DNA of 64,000 nt from Flavobacterium sediminis (GTDB lineage: Bacteria > Bacteroidota > Bacteroidia > Flavobacteriales > Flavobacteriaceae): NCBI RefSeq assembly GCF_003148385.1, contig NZ_CP029463.1:1426001-1490000 (forward strand). Direction: 5' to 3'. Made by a program: the position numbers and the translations under genes. The notes under the pieces are model-generated. The model was not told where the DNA came from. It saw nothing but the letters and a program-made list of their open reading frames with translations, and made no database searches. This document shows, one piece after another, positions 45,891 to 52,624 of the stretch (positions within the stretch are counted from its first letter, which is position 1; every line of letters begins with the position of its first letter).

Positions 45891-46128
45891 CAGTATTAGA
45901 ACCCATAACGGCTATTATCAGACTATCATTAAAGGTGTTGCAAAAAAACTGGGTAAATGATCTGACAAAAGTAGGTTTACGGTTCGGACAACTAGAAGAC
46001 GATCTTTACATTCTGGCGTATAAAGGAGAAGAAGTTTTAGGAGTACAAAAAAGCAACTCACAGAAACCATTAATGATTACCTGAAAAAAGGAGAAGGTTT
46101 AGAGAAGTATTTGGATGAATTAGTTGAT
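45891..46128 (+). repeat. Pre-toxin repeat, copy 4, longest
   Basis: Matches the main toxin from about 41188 (VLEPITAIIRLSLKVLQKNW) to 41420. At about 46035 the sequence GTTTTAGGAGTA replaces GTTTTTAGAGGTA, shifting the frame, so the copy cannot be read through to the toxin end. Confidence 0.88.
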
Positions 46129-46704
46129 ATTGAAAATCATATCTTTAATAGAATTATTAAGGGAAGATTCACTAAAAAAACTTTAAAATCAAACATAGAT
46201 TTATTAGATGAGGCTGGAAATACGTTGTTTAGGTTAGCGAAGGAAGATTATGAAAGTTTTATAAATTTTGCGAAAAAAACTTCAAAAGAGAGAAAAAAAA
46301 TTATTGATGAAGTAAATTTAAAACTAAACAGTAATGGTAAAAAGTATAATCCTAGAAATGCTAGATTAAAAGGATATGAAGTTCCTAAAAGTAAAGTAGG
46401 TGCTTCACCAGATTTCTCTACAGCACCTAAGTATCTCTATAATGATAAAAGTATAGTAAAGATTCAGATAAAAAGTGAACGAAATCTTGATTTTATAGAA
46501 TCTTTTAAAGTAATGGGTATAACTGATAAAAAAACAATGAAAGTAATTTTAAAAGATTATACTTGGCATCATTTAGACGATTTAAACTCTGAATTGGAAT
46601 GTACAATGCAATTGGTTTTACGTGAAGCACATGAAGCCACTTATGGACATTTTGGTTCTGCGGGACAGGCACAGAAATCAATACCTTTAAAAAAATATTT
46701 ATAA
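46111..46704 (+). CDS. Orphan WHH-type HNH nuclease toxin domain
   Basis: 197 residues opened by the TTG of LDE. The C-terminal part has the WHH signature of the HNH/Endo VII superfamily: DYTWHHLDDLN, ECTMQLVLREAHE and YGHFGSAGQ, which contribute metal and catalytic histidines for DNA cleavage. An RNARLKGYEVP linker precedes it, as in related toxins. The frame is broken upstream in the repeat, so it is silent here. An SMI1/KNR4 gene follows by 2 bases. Confidence 0.8.
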   Translation: MDELVDIENHIFNRIIKGRFTKKTLKSNIDLLDEAGNTLFRLAKEDYESFINFAKKTSKERKKIIDEVNLKLNSNGKKYNPRNARLKGYEVPKSKVGASPDFSTAPKYLYNDKSIVKIQIKSERNLDFIESFKVMGITDKKTMKVILKDYTWHHLDDLNSELECTMQLVLREAHEATYGHFGSAGQAQKSIPLKKYL

Positions 46705-46706
46705 TT

Positions 46707-47126
46707 ATGAACAATTTTATACTGACTGAACAAGTAGTAACAACTTTAGATGTTTCAAATTTAGAATTTGAAATTGGAATAACCCTTCCTGAAAAATATA
46801 AAGAGCATATACTAAGGTTTAATGGTGGATGCCCAGACGAAAAAGACTGTTTTAAAGGGAAAGTAATTGCACACTTTTATCCTATTAAATATGGAAAATC
46901 TCCATTGGAAAAGACATATGATAGGATAAAAGACCTATTACCAAACAAATTTCTGAATTTTGCTTATGATGGAGGAGGAAATCCTTTTTGCTTCAATCTT
47001 AATGATGGTATTAATTATGGTAAAATATATTATTGCCCAATGGATATGGGAGAAGTTGAACCTGAATTTTTAGCAAATTCATTTGAAGAATTTATGAATG
47101 GATTAACTGAGGATTGTGATTATTAA
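46707..47126 (+). CDS. SMI1/KNR4 (SUKH) family immunity protein
   Basis: 139 residues. The SUKH fold is recognised from FEIGITLPEKYKEHILRFNGG and FAYDGGGNPFCFNL with the closing NSFEEFMNGL. SUKH proteins are the usual partners of HNH/WHH nuclease toxins, which supports the assignment of the preceding domain. A terminator follows. Confidence 0.85.
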   Translation: MNNFILTEQVVTTLDVSNLEFEIGITLPEKYKEHILRFNGGCPDEKDCFKGKVIAHFYPIKYGKSPLEKTYDRIKDLLPNKFLNFAYDGGGNPFCFNLNDGINYGKIYYCPMDMGEVEPEFLANSFEEFMNGLTEDCDY

Positions 47127-47152
47127 AAATGAATATATTTGTATGGTAGTTT

Positions 47153-47185
47153 TAAAAGTACAGTTTTATTTGCTGTACTTTTTTT
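47153..47185 (+). terminator. Intrinsic terminator after the SUKH gene
   Basis: AAAAGTACAG pairs with CTGTACTTTT around a 9-base loop and runs into T residues. Confidence 0.85.
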
Positions 47186-47209
47186 ATAAAAACATTTTTT
47201 AAACTGGAA

Positions 47210-47308
47210 TAGAACATTTTAGAGGCATAAAAAAAGGCTCTTGAAGAATACTTTAAAAAAGGAGATGAAATAGGATTAGAAAAGCATTTGGATGAGTTAG
47301 TTGAAATC
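47210..47308 (+). repeat. Diverged pre-toxin segment, copy 5
   Basis: Reads GIEHFRGIK, then a slip in an A run near 47230, then LEEYFKKGDEIGLEKHLDE. It resembles copy 3 more than the main toxin until it joins the EndoU domain, where it becomes almost identical to the main gene. Confidence 0.65.
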
Positions 47309-47830
47309 ATAAACAAAAGAAAAAACTCGTTTTTAAAATATAGTTCTAAATTTGATGAAAATTTTATTAATCATTTAAGTGGAGATGTAGAAATAATAAA
47401 GCCTAAATTATCAGATATATGGATTAATTCTAAAGAATGGCTATATAGAGGATTACAAGGTCAAGGTGGGCATTGGTTAAACGAATCTTTAATTGTTCGG
47501 GATATTATTTATCCATCTGGTATTTCTAAGGTTAAAGATATACCACCAGATATCCCTTTTAGAGCAAGAATTGGTGTAAAATCATTAAAAGGAAAACTTT
47601 TCCCTAAAAATGAAATTTCTTCTATGTTTCCAAGAAACTGGAGTAAAGAACGAATTATGGAAGAAGTTGCTTTTGTTTATGAGAATGCTCAAAAAGACGC
47701 AAGTTTAACAAAGAGAATGGCAACAAACTCTAATTTTGGAAAGATAGAAGGAGAATGCACAAATGGATTCAAAATATTGATAGAAATAGACATTAATGGA
47801 AATATAATGAATGCATATCCTAAACTTTAA
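47288..47830 (+). CDS. Orphan duplicate of the main EndoU toxin end
   Basis: 180 residues opened by the TTG of LDE. It is almost identical to residues 702-830 of the main toxin (INHLSGD, GQGGHWL, SSMFPRNWS kept; D to G at one position), then differs over the last 45 residues (ENAQKDASLTKRMATNSNF) before the shared GNIMNAYP. It has no usable start and a frame slip upstream. It is probably a silent variant with its own matched immunity gene. Confidence 0.78.
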   Translation: MDELVEIINKRKNSFLKYSSKFDENFINHLSGDVEIIKPKLSDIWINSKEWLYRGLQGQGGHWLNESLIVRDIIYPSGISKVKDIPPDIPFRARIGVKSLKGKLFPKNEISSMFPRNWSKERIMEEVAFVYENAQKDASLTKRMATNSNFGKIEGECTNGFKILIEIDINGNIMNAYPKL

Positions 47831-47931
47831 AAAAAAGTAAAATGAAATACAAATTTGACAAAAAAGATGACTGGTTTTATGTATTTTCAGAAAACGAAAA
47901 ATACAAAACATTAGAAAGTTTTACCTATTAT
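47683..47931 (+). other. Variable block between identical flanks, copy B
   Basis: Counterpart of 41805-42065: unrelated toxin-tip and immunity N-terminal sequence between flanks that are nearly identical in the two cassettes. Confidence 0.8.
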
Positions 47932-48180
47932 GGTTGGACACCACAAAAAGCACAAGAAATCATAGATGGGGTAGAAAAAAACAAAACATTAGCAGCAGAT
48001 AAAGACCCATATGTGTGGGGCAATGAAGATATAACTGTTTTTGCCAACAAAAATGGTGTTTTGCTCATAGACAAAATGGCAATGAGAGCTAAACAAGACG
48101 TTGAACCTTTAGAACTATCACATCAAGAATTCTATGCTTTTATGCAAGACTTTAAAAAATTTATTGAAGAAAACCATTAA
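47842..48180 (+). CDS. Immunity protein paired with the duplicate EndoU end
   Basis: 112 residues. The last 81 residues (from GWTPQKAQEIIDG) look identical to the immunity protein at 41964; the first 30 differ (KKDDWFYVFSENEKYKTLE). If the variable N-terminal third contacts the variable toxin tip, the two cassettes would be specific for their own toxins. Confidence 0.75.
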   Translation: MKYKFDKKDDWFYVFSENEKYKTLESFTYYGWTPQKAQEIIDGVEKNKTLAADKDPYVWGNEDITVFANKNGVLLIDKMAMRAKQDVEPLELSHQEFYAFMQDFKKFIEENH

Positions 48181-48185
48181 ACCTT

Positions 48186-48213
48186 AAACCGTTCATGAAT
48201 GAACGGTTTTTTT
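48186..48213 (+). terminator. Cassette terminator, copy 3
   Basis: AAACCGTTCA and TGAACGGTTT around TGAA, followed by T residues; same stem as copies 1 and 2. Confidence 0.9.
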
Positions 48214-48237
48214 ATTACATCATAAATTTTTTTACAA

Positions 48238-48376
48238 TTCGGACAACTAAAAGATGATCTTTACATTCTGACGTATAAAGGAGAAGAAATTTTTAGGGGT
48301 ACAAAACAACAACTCGCAGAAACCATTAATGAATACCTGAAAAAGGGGAAAGATTTAGAGAAGTATTTGGATGAGG
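48238..48376 (+). repeat. Pre-toxin repeat, copy 6
   Basis: Reads QLKDDLYILTYKGEEIFRG through LEKYLDEV with an open frame, then loses frame with the following domain near an A run at about 48388. Confidence 0.88.
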
Positions 48377-48379
48377 TTG

Positions 48380-48842
48380 TAGAAAATTTAAAAAAAGAAC
48401 AAAACCAAGTAAAGTGCCAAGTGTACATGCTAAACCAAAAGGATTTATAAATAGAATTTCTAAAAAAGCGGATATTGAAACAAAAATATCACTAGAACTA
48501 AAAAATGAAACTGCTAAAATTTTAGCTAAAAGTGGGTTTGATATTGAACAAAATCCCATAATTAAAGATTCGACAAGAGAACCTGACTACCTTATTTAGG
48601 ACAGAGTTTTCGATTGTTATGCTTCCTTTAATAAAAATAAACCTGTAAGAGGTATTTGATCAGAAGTTCAAGATAAAGTTTTAAAAGATCAATCCAAAAG
48701 AGTTGTAATAAACCTTAAAAATTGGGAGGGAGATGTTTCAAAATTGCAACAGCAGTTCATGGACTGGGCTATTGAAGGTTTAGAAGAAGTAATGTACATT
48801 ACAAAAGAAGGAAAAATAGATTATATAATATTAAAACAATAA
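48380..48842 (+). pseudogene. Decayed CdiA_C-type tRNase toxin end
   Basis: In one frame: VHAKPKGFINRISKKADIE, ETAKILAKSGFDIEQNP, EPDYLI, stop, DRVFDCYASF, KPVRGI, stop (TGA in place of probable TGG Trp), SEVQDKVLKDQSKRVVINL, and WAIEGLEEVMYIT to the end. The E-AK-L-G-D-EQNP and PDY-F-CYA pattern fits the CdiA C-terminal tRNase domain (PD-(D/E)XK-like). Two nonsense codons and a frameshift from the repeat make it a clear pseudogene. Confidence 0.72.
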
Positions 48843-48846
48843 AAGT

Positions 48847-49062
48847 ATGTCATTAACGTATAAATTAAAATTTAAAAGAAAACTAGAAGAAAAAATAGAA
48901 TTAATAGAAAAAAAAGATATTAAATATTTTTTAATTTCAGAATTATATTTATCAACTGATGGTTATTTTAATAGTAACTTTGAAGGTAAAGAGTTAGAAT
49001 ACGAATTTGGCAAGTCATTGAAACCCCAAACTAAAAATTGGTTTTTTTTTATAGCTTTTTAA
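48847..49062 (+). CDS. Probable truncated immunity protein of the tRNase cassette
   Basis: 71 residues (LTYKLKFKRKLEEKIELIEKK; GKSLKPQTKNWFFFIAF). It follows the decayed toxin by a few bases in cassette order. The frame ends just after a run of 10 T residues, so it may be a truncated form of a longer protein. No family recognised. Confidence 0.45.
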   Translation: MSLTYKLKFKRKLEEKIELIEKKDIKYFLISELYLSTDGYFNSNFEGKELEYEFGKSLKPQTKNWFFFIAF

Positions 49063-49089
49063 ATAGTGCGTTTTCAACAGATACTGGCA

Positions 49090-49145
49090 TTGCTATATTT
49101 GCCAGAATACGGGAAAAAGCGAAAAACATTAAACCGTTTTTAGAT
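49090..49145 (+). repeat. Short fragment of the main toxin, upstream part
   Basis: Matches 41049-41101 of the toxin gene with few changes (AIFARIREKAKNIKPFL), then diverges and stops. It marks the right end of the repeat-rich toxin library. The rest of 49063-49300 shows no feature. Confidence 0.75.
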
Positions 49146-49300
49146 GAAATTTTAGAGTTTTTGAGTACTTTATTAAAATAAAATCGCTGATTTCAAACAT
49201 AGCTTAATAAGTCACAAACAAAAAAGATTATCGGGATAAATATTCTGGTAATTAAATTATTAAAAAAAACTGTAATTGTAAAAATATAATTTCATCTTAA

Positions 49301-50068
49301 TCAAATCACCTTCCTCAACTTTTCTATTTTAGCATCAACTGATCCTATTTCAAATAAACGCATGATTTTAAATAAAAACGAAGCAATTTTTCCCGGTTTT
49401 ACTACCAGATCTGCAACCTTTGTTATGGAATAATCTCTCTTTTCAATGCATTCCTCCGATTGGTTTGCATTTAACGGAGCCAATTCAACAGCGAATTTCC
49501 AAGCTCCTTCCCTAGCCTCCTGCATACTAAAGTCTATTAAAAAAGTATCGATATGTTTGGTTTTCTTCAAAATCCATTTCAATACCGGCCACACATCAGA
49601 TAAGGCCTTTTCAACATTTCCGACTAAACCTGACAAAATCTCGTTAATGGTATTAAAGTCATCATGCAGGTCATTGATAGCATCCTTTGGAGCCACTTCA
49701 GCCGCAGCTATTCCCAAATCGAGGTTAATATGAGCATTCATTCCTAACAACAAATGCTGTAAAACAATACCCCAGTAATCCTCAGCATATTCAAAAGCAA
49801 CTTCCCAACAAGACGATGCTTGTATTCCATTCCTGTACTCATAATAAGCCTTGATATACCGATTAGCAAAAATAATATCTAAGCGCTCCATTCTGGGACC
49901 GTTTTGAAACATTCCGTTAGCAATACCTTCTTTTACTTTTTCTGTAACCTTACAATACAAAACGGCAAAATAGCCTAACGGTGAACTCTGTTGGACAGAT
50001 TCATCTATTATGGTATTTAAAATAGCAATAACTTCATCAATAGATTGAGCTTGTGGCATCATTGACAT
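49301..50068 (-). CDS. DUF5995 family protein
   Basis: 255 residues, soluble and helical. Family features are GYFAVLYCKVTEKVKEGI, RMERLDIIFANRY and the highly conserved QHLLLGMNAHINLDLG, whose histidines suggest metal binding or catalysis. Function unknown. It is the only gene of the island read leftward besides the repressor. It may be unrelated to the toxin system. Confidence 0.8.
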   Translation of the reverse strand: MSMMPQAQSIDEVIAILNTIIDESVQQSSPLGYFAVLYCKVTEKVKEGIANGMFQNGPRMERLDIIFANRYIKAYYEYRNGIQASSCWEVAFEYAEDYWGIVLQHLLLGMNAHINLDLGIAAAEVAPKDAINDLHDDFNTINEILSGLVGNVEKALSDVWPVLKWILKKTKHIDTFLIDFSMQEAREGAWKFAVELAPLNANQSEECIEKRDYSITKVADLVVKPGKIASFLFKIMRLFEIGSVDAKIEKLRKVI

Positions 50069-50175
50069 AACAAAAGTTTAAACTAATGTAATAAGAAAAT
50101 TTTTAAAAACGAATAATACTATAAATAAATTTTTACAAATTAAAATATATTGGGTAGATTATTTTCTTTTTAATT

Positions 50176-50227
50176 AGATTTTTTTCTTTATAATATTTGT
50201 ATATTAGATTTTTTTCTTGTATTTTTG
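50176..50227 (+). promoter_or_regulatory. Promoter/operator of the M15-patatin operon, shared element copy 2
   Basis: It begins AGATTTTTTTCT, has a -33 TTG at 50197-50199 and a -7 box TATTTTTG at 50220-50227 (20-base spacing), with the ATG 26 bases further on. It matches 35279-35330 position by position (about 41 of 52). The 15-base segment TTAGATTTTTTTCTT is itself repeated at 50174 and 50204. The rest of 50069-50175 is AT-rich with nothing else supported. Confidence 0.6.
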
Positions 50228-50253
50228 TATTCTAATATTATCAAATATAAGAC

Positions 50254-50730
50254 ATGGACAAGTTTACTCAAAAAAGGATCAATCTTTTGCATCCAATGGT
50301 ACGCGATGAAATAACAACCATCATTAACGAATGCAATCGTTCTTTAACCGGAAAAGCAAAAATACGCATTACGCAAGGCCTGCGATCCGTTGAAGAGCAA
50401 AACAAATTATATGCACAAGGAAGAACTAAAGCCGGTAAAAAAGTAACCCATGCTAAAGGCGGACAATCCATTCATAATTACGGATTTGCCGTTGATATTT
50501 GCCTAATCATTAACGGTAAAACAGCTTCTTGGGACACTGCTAAAGACTGGGATAACGATCAGGTTTCCGATTGGTATGAATGTGTAAAGATCTTTGCTAA
50601 ATATGGTTGGGAATGGGGCGGAAACTGGAAGAATTTTAAGGATTTACCTCATTTTGAAAAACGAGGTTACAACAATTGGAAAACATTATCAAAAAAGGAA
50701 AAAGACCAGAACGGTTATATCATAATTTAA
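50254..50730 (+). CDS. M15-type peptidoglycan peptidase, endolysin-like
   Basis: 158 residues, about the size of phage L-alanyl-D-glutamate peptidases. The zinc site is complete: SIHNYGFAVDI (His and Asp) and LPHFEKRGY (final His). No signal peptide is present, so it would stay in the cytoplasm until the membrane is breached, as endolysins do. It is first in a tight four-gene operon under a promoter shared with the 1282-residue gene. Confidence 0.88.
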   Translation: MDKFTQKRINLLHPMVRDEITTIINECNRSLTGKAKIRITQGLRSVEEQNKLYAQGRTKAGKKVTHAKGGQSIHNYGFAVDICLIINGKTASWDTAKDWDNDQVSDWYECVKIFAKYGWEWGGNWKNFKDLPHFEKRGYNNWKTLSKKEKDQNGYIII

Positions 50731-50747
50731 TAATAAAAAATCAGAAA

Positions 50748-51206
50748 ATGAAAACACTAAAAAAATGGATCGGACTTACAGTGATTATCTTATTTACTTC
50801 TTGTCAGTCCTTGCAAACTGCTGTTTATGACCAATATTCCTATCAAAAAACAACAGCACTTAAAATTGAAGCAGAAAGCCTAATGTCAAAAGCTTCTTCA
50901 TCGTATGAAACCCATAAAAAGGAAGTCGAACTGTTTCTCATGGAAGTCGCTAAGCTTAAAGAATATGAAAAAAACAAACCTAAAAACGAAATAACGTATG
51001 AAATGTGGAACATTCTAACGGATGAAGAAAAAAATCTTCTAACGGCTTATTTTAGGAAATGGGAAAAGGAACGATCACTCTCCCCTTTTTTCATAAAAGA
51101 AGCTTCAGAACAAATCATTGAAGCTTTTGACCTGTTGATTGAATACGAGATTAAAAAAGACAAAACATCTCAACGCAACCTATTAAACGTTATATCACAA
51201 AATTAA
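50748..51206 (+). CDS. Predicted lipoprotein of the lysis-like operon
   Basis: 152 residues from the ATG at 50748; a longer frame that overlaps the M15 gene is rejected because this ATG begins a proper lipoprotein signal (ILFTSC, Cys about 19). The mature part is helical and highly charged (ETHKKEVELFLMEVAKLK), with periodicity compatible with a coiled coil. It could span the periplasm in the way an outer-membrane spanin does, but this is speculation. Confidence 0.65.
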   Translation: MKTLKKWIGLTVIILFTSCQSLQTAVYDQYSYQKTTALKIEAESLMSKASSSYETHKKEVELFLMEVAKLKEYEKNKPKNEITYEMWNILTDEEKNLLTAYFRKWEKERSLSPFFIKEASEQIIEAFDLLIEYEIKKDKTSQRNLLNVISQN

Positions 51207-51212
51207 AACCCT

Positions 51213-51539
51213 ATGGAAAAGAACAATAGTATTGAAGAGTTAAAAAAAGCTTTGGTAGAAACTTTAGGAGAAGAATACAAGCATTTAAAACCCGAGATCC
51301 AAAAAGATATCGATGATTTCATACAAAAATCCGAAGCAAAATTGATTCGCTGGACAACCTATGTTGCTGATGCCGTTTTGACTGCATCTGAATTAAAATG
51401 GTTGCTTAAAAGCCAACAATCCATTTTAACGTTAAAGGCTTTACAGGCTGCCGGTCTCTCAAGAATACGATTGAACAACATTAAAAAACGTATTTTGGAA
51501 ACCACTTTAACGGTACTAATTTCTACAACTTTAAAATAA
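51213..51539 (+). CDS. Small helical protein between lipoprotein and patatin genes
   Basis: 108 residues. N-terminal charged helix, then more hydrophobic or amphipathic helices (TYVADAVLTASELKWLL; ILETTLTVLISTTLK). No family recognised. It might associate with membranes or with the patatin encoded 5 bases downstream. Confidence 0.55.
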   Translation: MEKNNSIEELKKALVETLGEEYKHLKPEIQKDIDDFIQKSEAKLIRWTTYVADAVLTASELKWLLKSQQSILTLKALQAAGLSRIRLNNIKKRILETTLTVLISTTLK

Positions 51540-51544
51540 ATACT

Positions 51545-52582
51545 ATGGCAAAAAAAATCAGAATTCTCAGTTTAGATGGCGGCGGCATCCGGGGTATCAT
51601 AACCTGTGTTATTTTGCGTTATATTGAAGAACAATTACAAAAAATAGATAATCCGAATGCAAAAATCGGTGATTATTTTGATTTGATTGCCGGAACCAGC
51701 ACAGGAGGTCTATTAACCGCCATTTTATTATTTCCTGACAACACCAATAACGCTAAGTTTTCCGTTGAAGAAGCTTTGGATCTTTATGCCAAAAAAGGAA
51801 ACTCTATTTTTAATGTTTCTTTCTGGGAAGGAATCATCAATCCTTTTGGCCTATTTAATGAAAAGATCTCTCAGAAAAACCTGGAAAAACAACTGGAAGA
51901 TGTTTTTAAATATTTAGAATTAAAAGACCTGACCAAGCCTTGTTTGATTACGTCTTACGACATCAATCAGCGAAAAGCTAAATTATTTTGCAGTCATGAA
52001 GCACATTCTTCTTTGGAAAATTTCTTTGTGAAAGATGTTTGTAGAGCAACCAGCGCCGCTCCCACCTACTTTGAACCGGCAAAAATAAAATCTTTATACG
52101 GACAAGAGTTTGTACTGATCGACGGAGGTGTTTTTGCTAATAATCCGGCGTTAAGCGCTTATGCAGAAGCCCGAAAAATCCCTTTTTCAGAAGTGCTACA
52201 CGACAGTTTAAAACCGGACTATCCGGATATTAATGACATTATATTGGTTTCTATAGGAACCGGAGAAGTTTTCAAATCCTATACATTTGAAAAATTTGAA
52301 AATGCCGGAAAAATAAAATGGATTTCGCCTTTGATCGATATATTACTATCATCCAATGCAGAGACCGTAAATTATTTATTAACCAAAATATATGGCACGT
52401 TGGGCCCTCGAAATCGAAAAAATTACTATCGGTTAATGCCACAACTTAAAAACGCCTCTTCAGATATGGATGACACCTCACAAAAAAACATCTTTGAACT
52501 GATACAGGCCGGATTATATTACGTGGATCAAAACAGAAACACTCTGGATGAAATTGCTAAAAAATTGGTGAAGAATAAATAA
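51545..52582 (+). CDS. Patatin-like phospholipase
   Basis: 345 residues. The Ser-Asp dyad and oxyanion site are visible: GGGIRG (14-19), GTSTGG (Ser nucleophile, about 52) and DGGVFANNP (Asp). The architecture is that of cytosolic bacterial patatins, some of which act as membrane-degrading effectors (CBASS CapV is an example). No signal peptide is present, so it would attack the inner membrane from inside. It is last in the operon with the M15 peptidase, ending in a terminator. No cyclase gene is nearby, so CBASS is not indicated. Confidence 0.9.
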   Translation: MAKKIRILSLDGGGIRGIITCVILRYIEEQLQKIDNPNAKIGDYFDLIAGTSTGGLLTAILLFPDNTNNAKFSVEEALDLYAKKGNSIFNVSFWEGIINPFGLFNEKISQKNLEKQLEDVFKYLELKDLTKPCLITSYDINQRKAKLFCSHEAHSSLENFFVKDVCRATSAAPTYFEPAKIKSLYGQEFVLIDGGVFANNPALSAYAEARKIPFSEVLHDSLKPDYPDINDIILVSIGTGEVFKSYTFEKFENAGKIKWISPLIDILLSSNAETVNYLLTKIYGTLGPRNRKNYYRLMPQLKNASSDMDDTSQKNIFELIQAGLYYVDQNRNTLDEIAKKLVKNK

Positions 52583-52612
52583 GGAAAGGCTGCATTTATG
52601 CAGCCTTTCCTT
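52581..52612. terminator. Bidirectional terminator, right edge of the island
   Basis: A perfect 14-base stem, AAGGAAAGGCTGCA with its complement, around TTTA. It lies between the patatin gene (+) and the GH15 gene (-). Confidence 0.9.
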
Positions 52613-52624
52613 ATTTCAAAAATA

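Noticed and set aside
41281..48376. Repeated blocks as a CRISPR array or tandem repeat
   Set aside because: Copies are about 100-240 bp, irregularly spaced by coding cassettes and are coding fragments of the toxin, not short direct repeats with spacers.
51545..52582. Patatin as part of a CBASS defence system
   Set aside because: No CD-NTase cyclase or ancillary CBASS genes are adjacent; the operon partners are a peptidase and a lipoprotein.
34482..52612. Whole island as a prophage
   Set aside because: It has a phage-type repressor and endolysin-like peptidase, but no capsid, tail, terminase, integrase or replication genes and no attachment repeats that I could find.
34482..52612. Type VI secretion, eCIS or Rhs locus
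   Set aside because: No sheath, tube, baseplate, VgrG, PAAR or YD-repeat sequences are present in the window.
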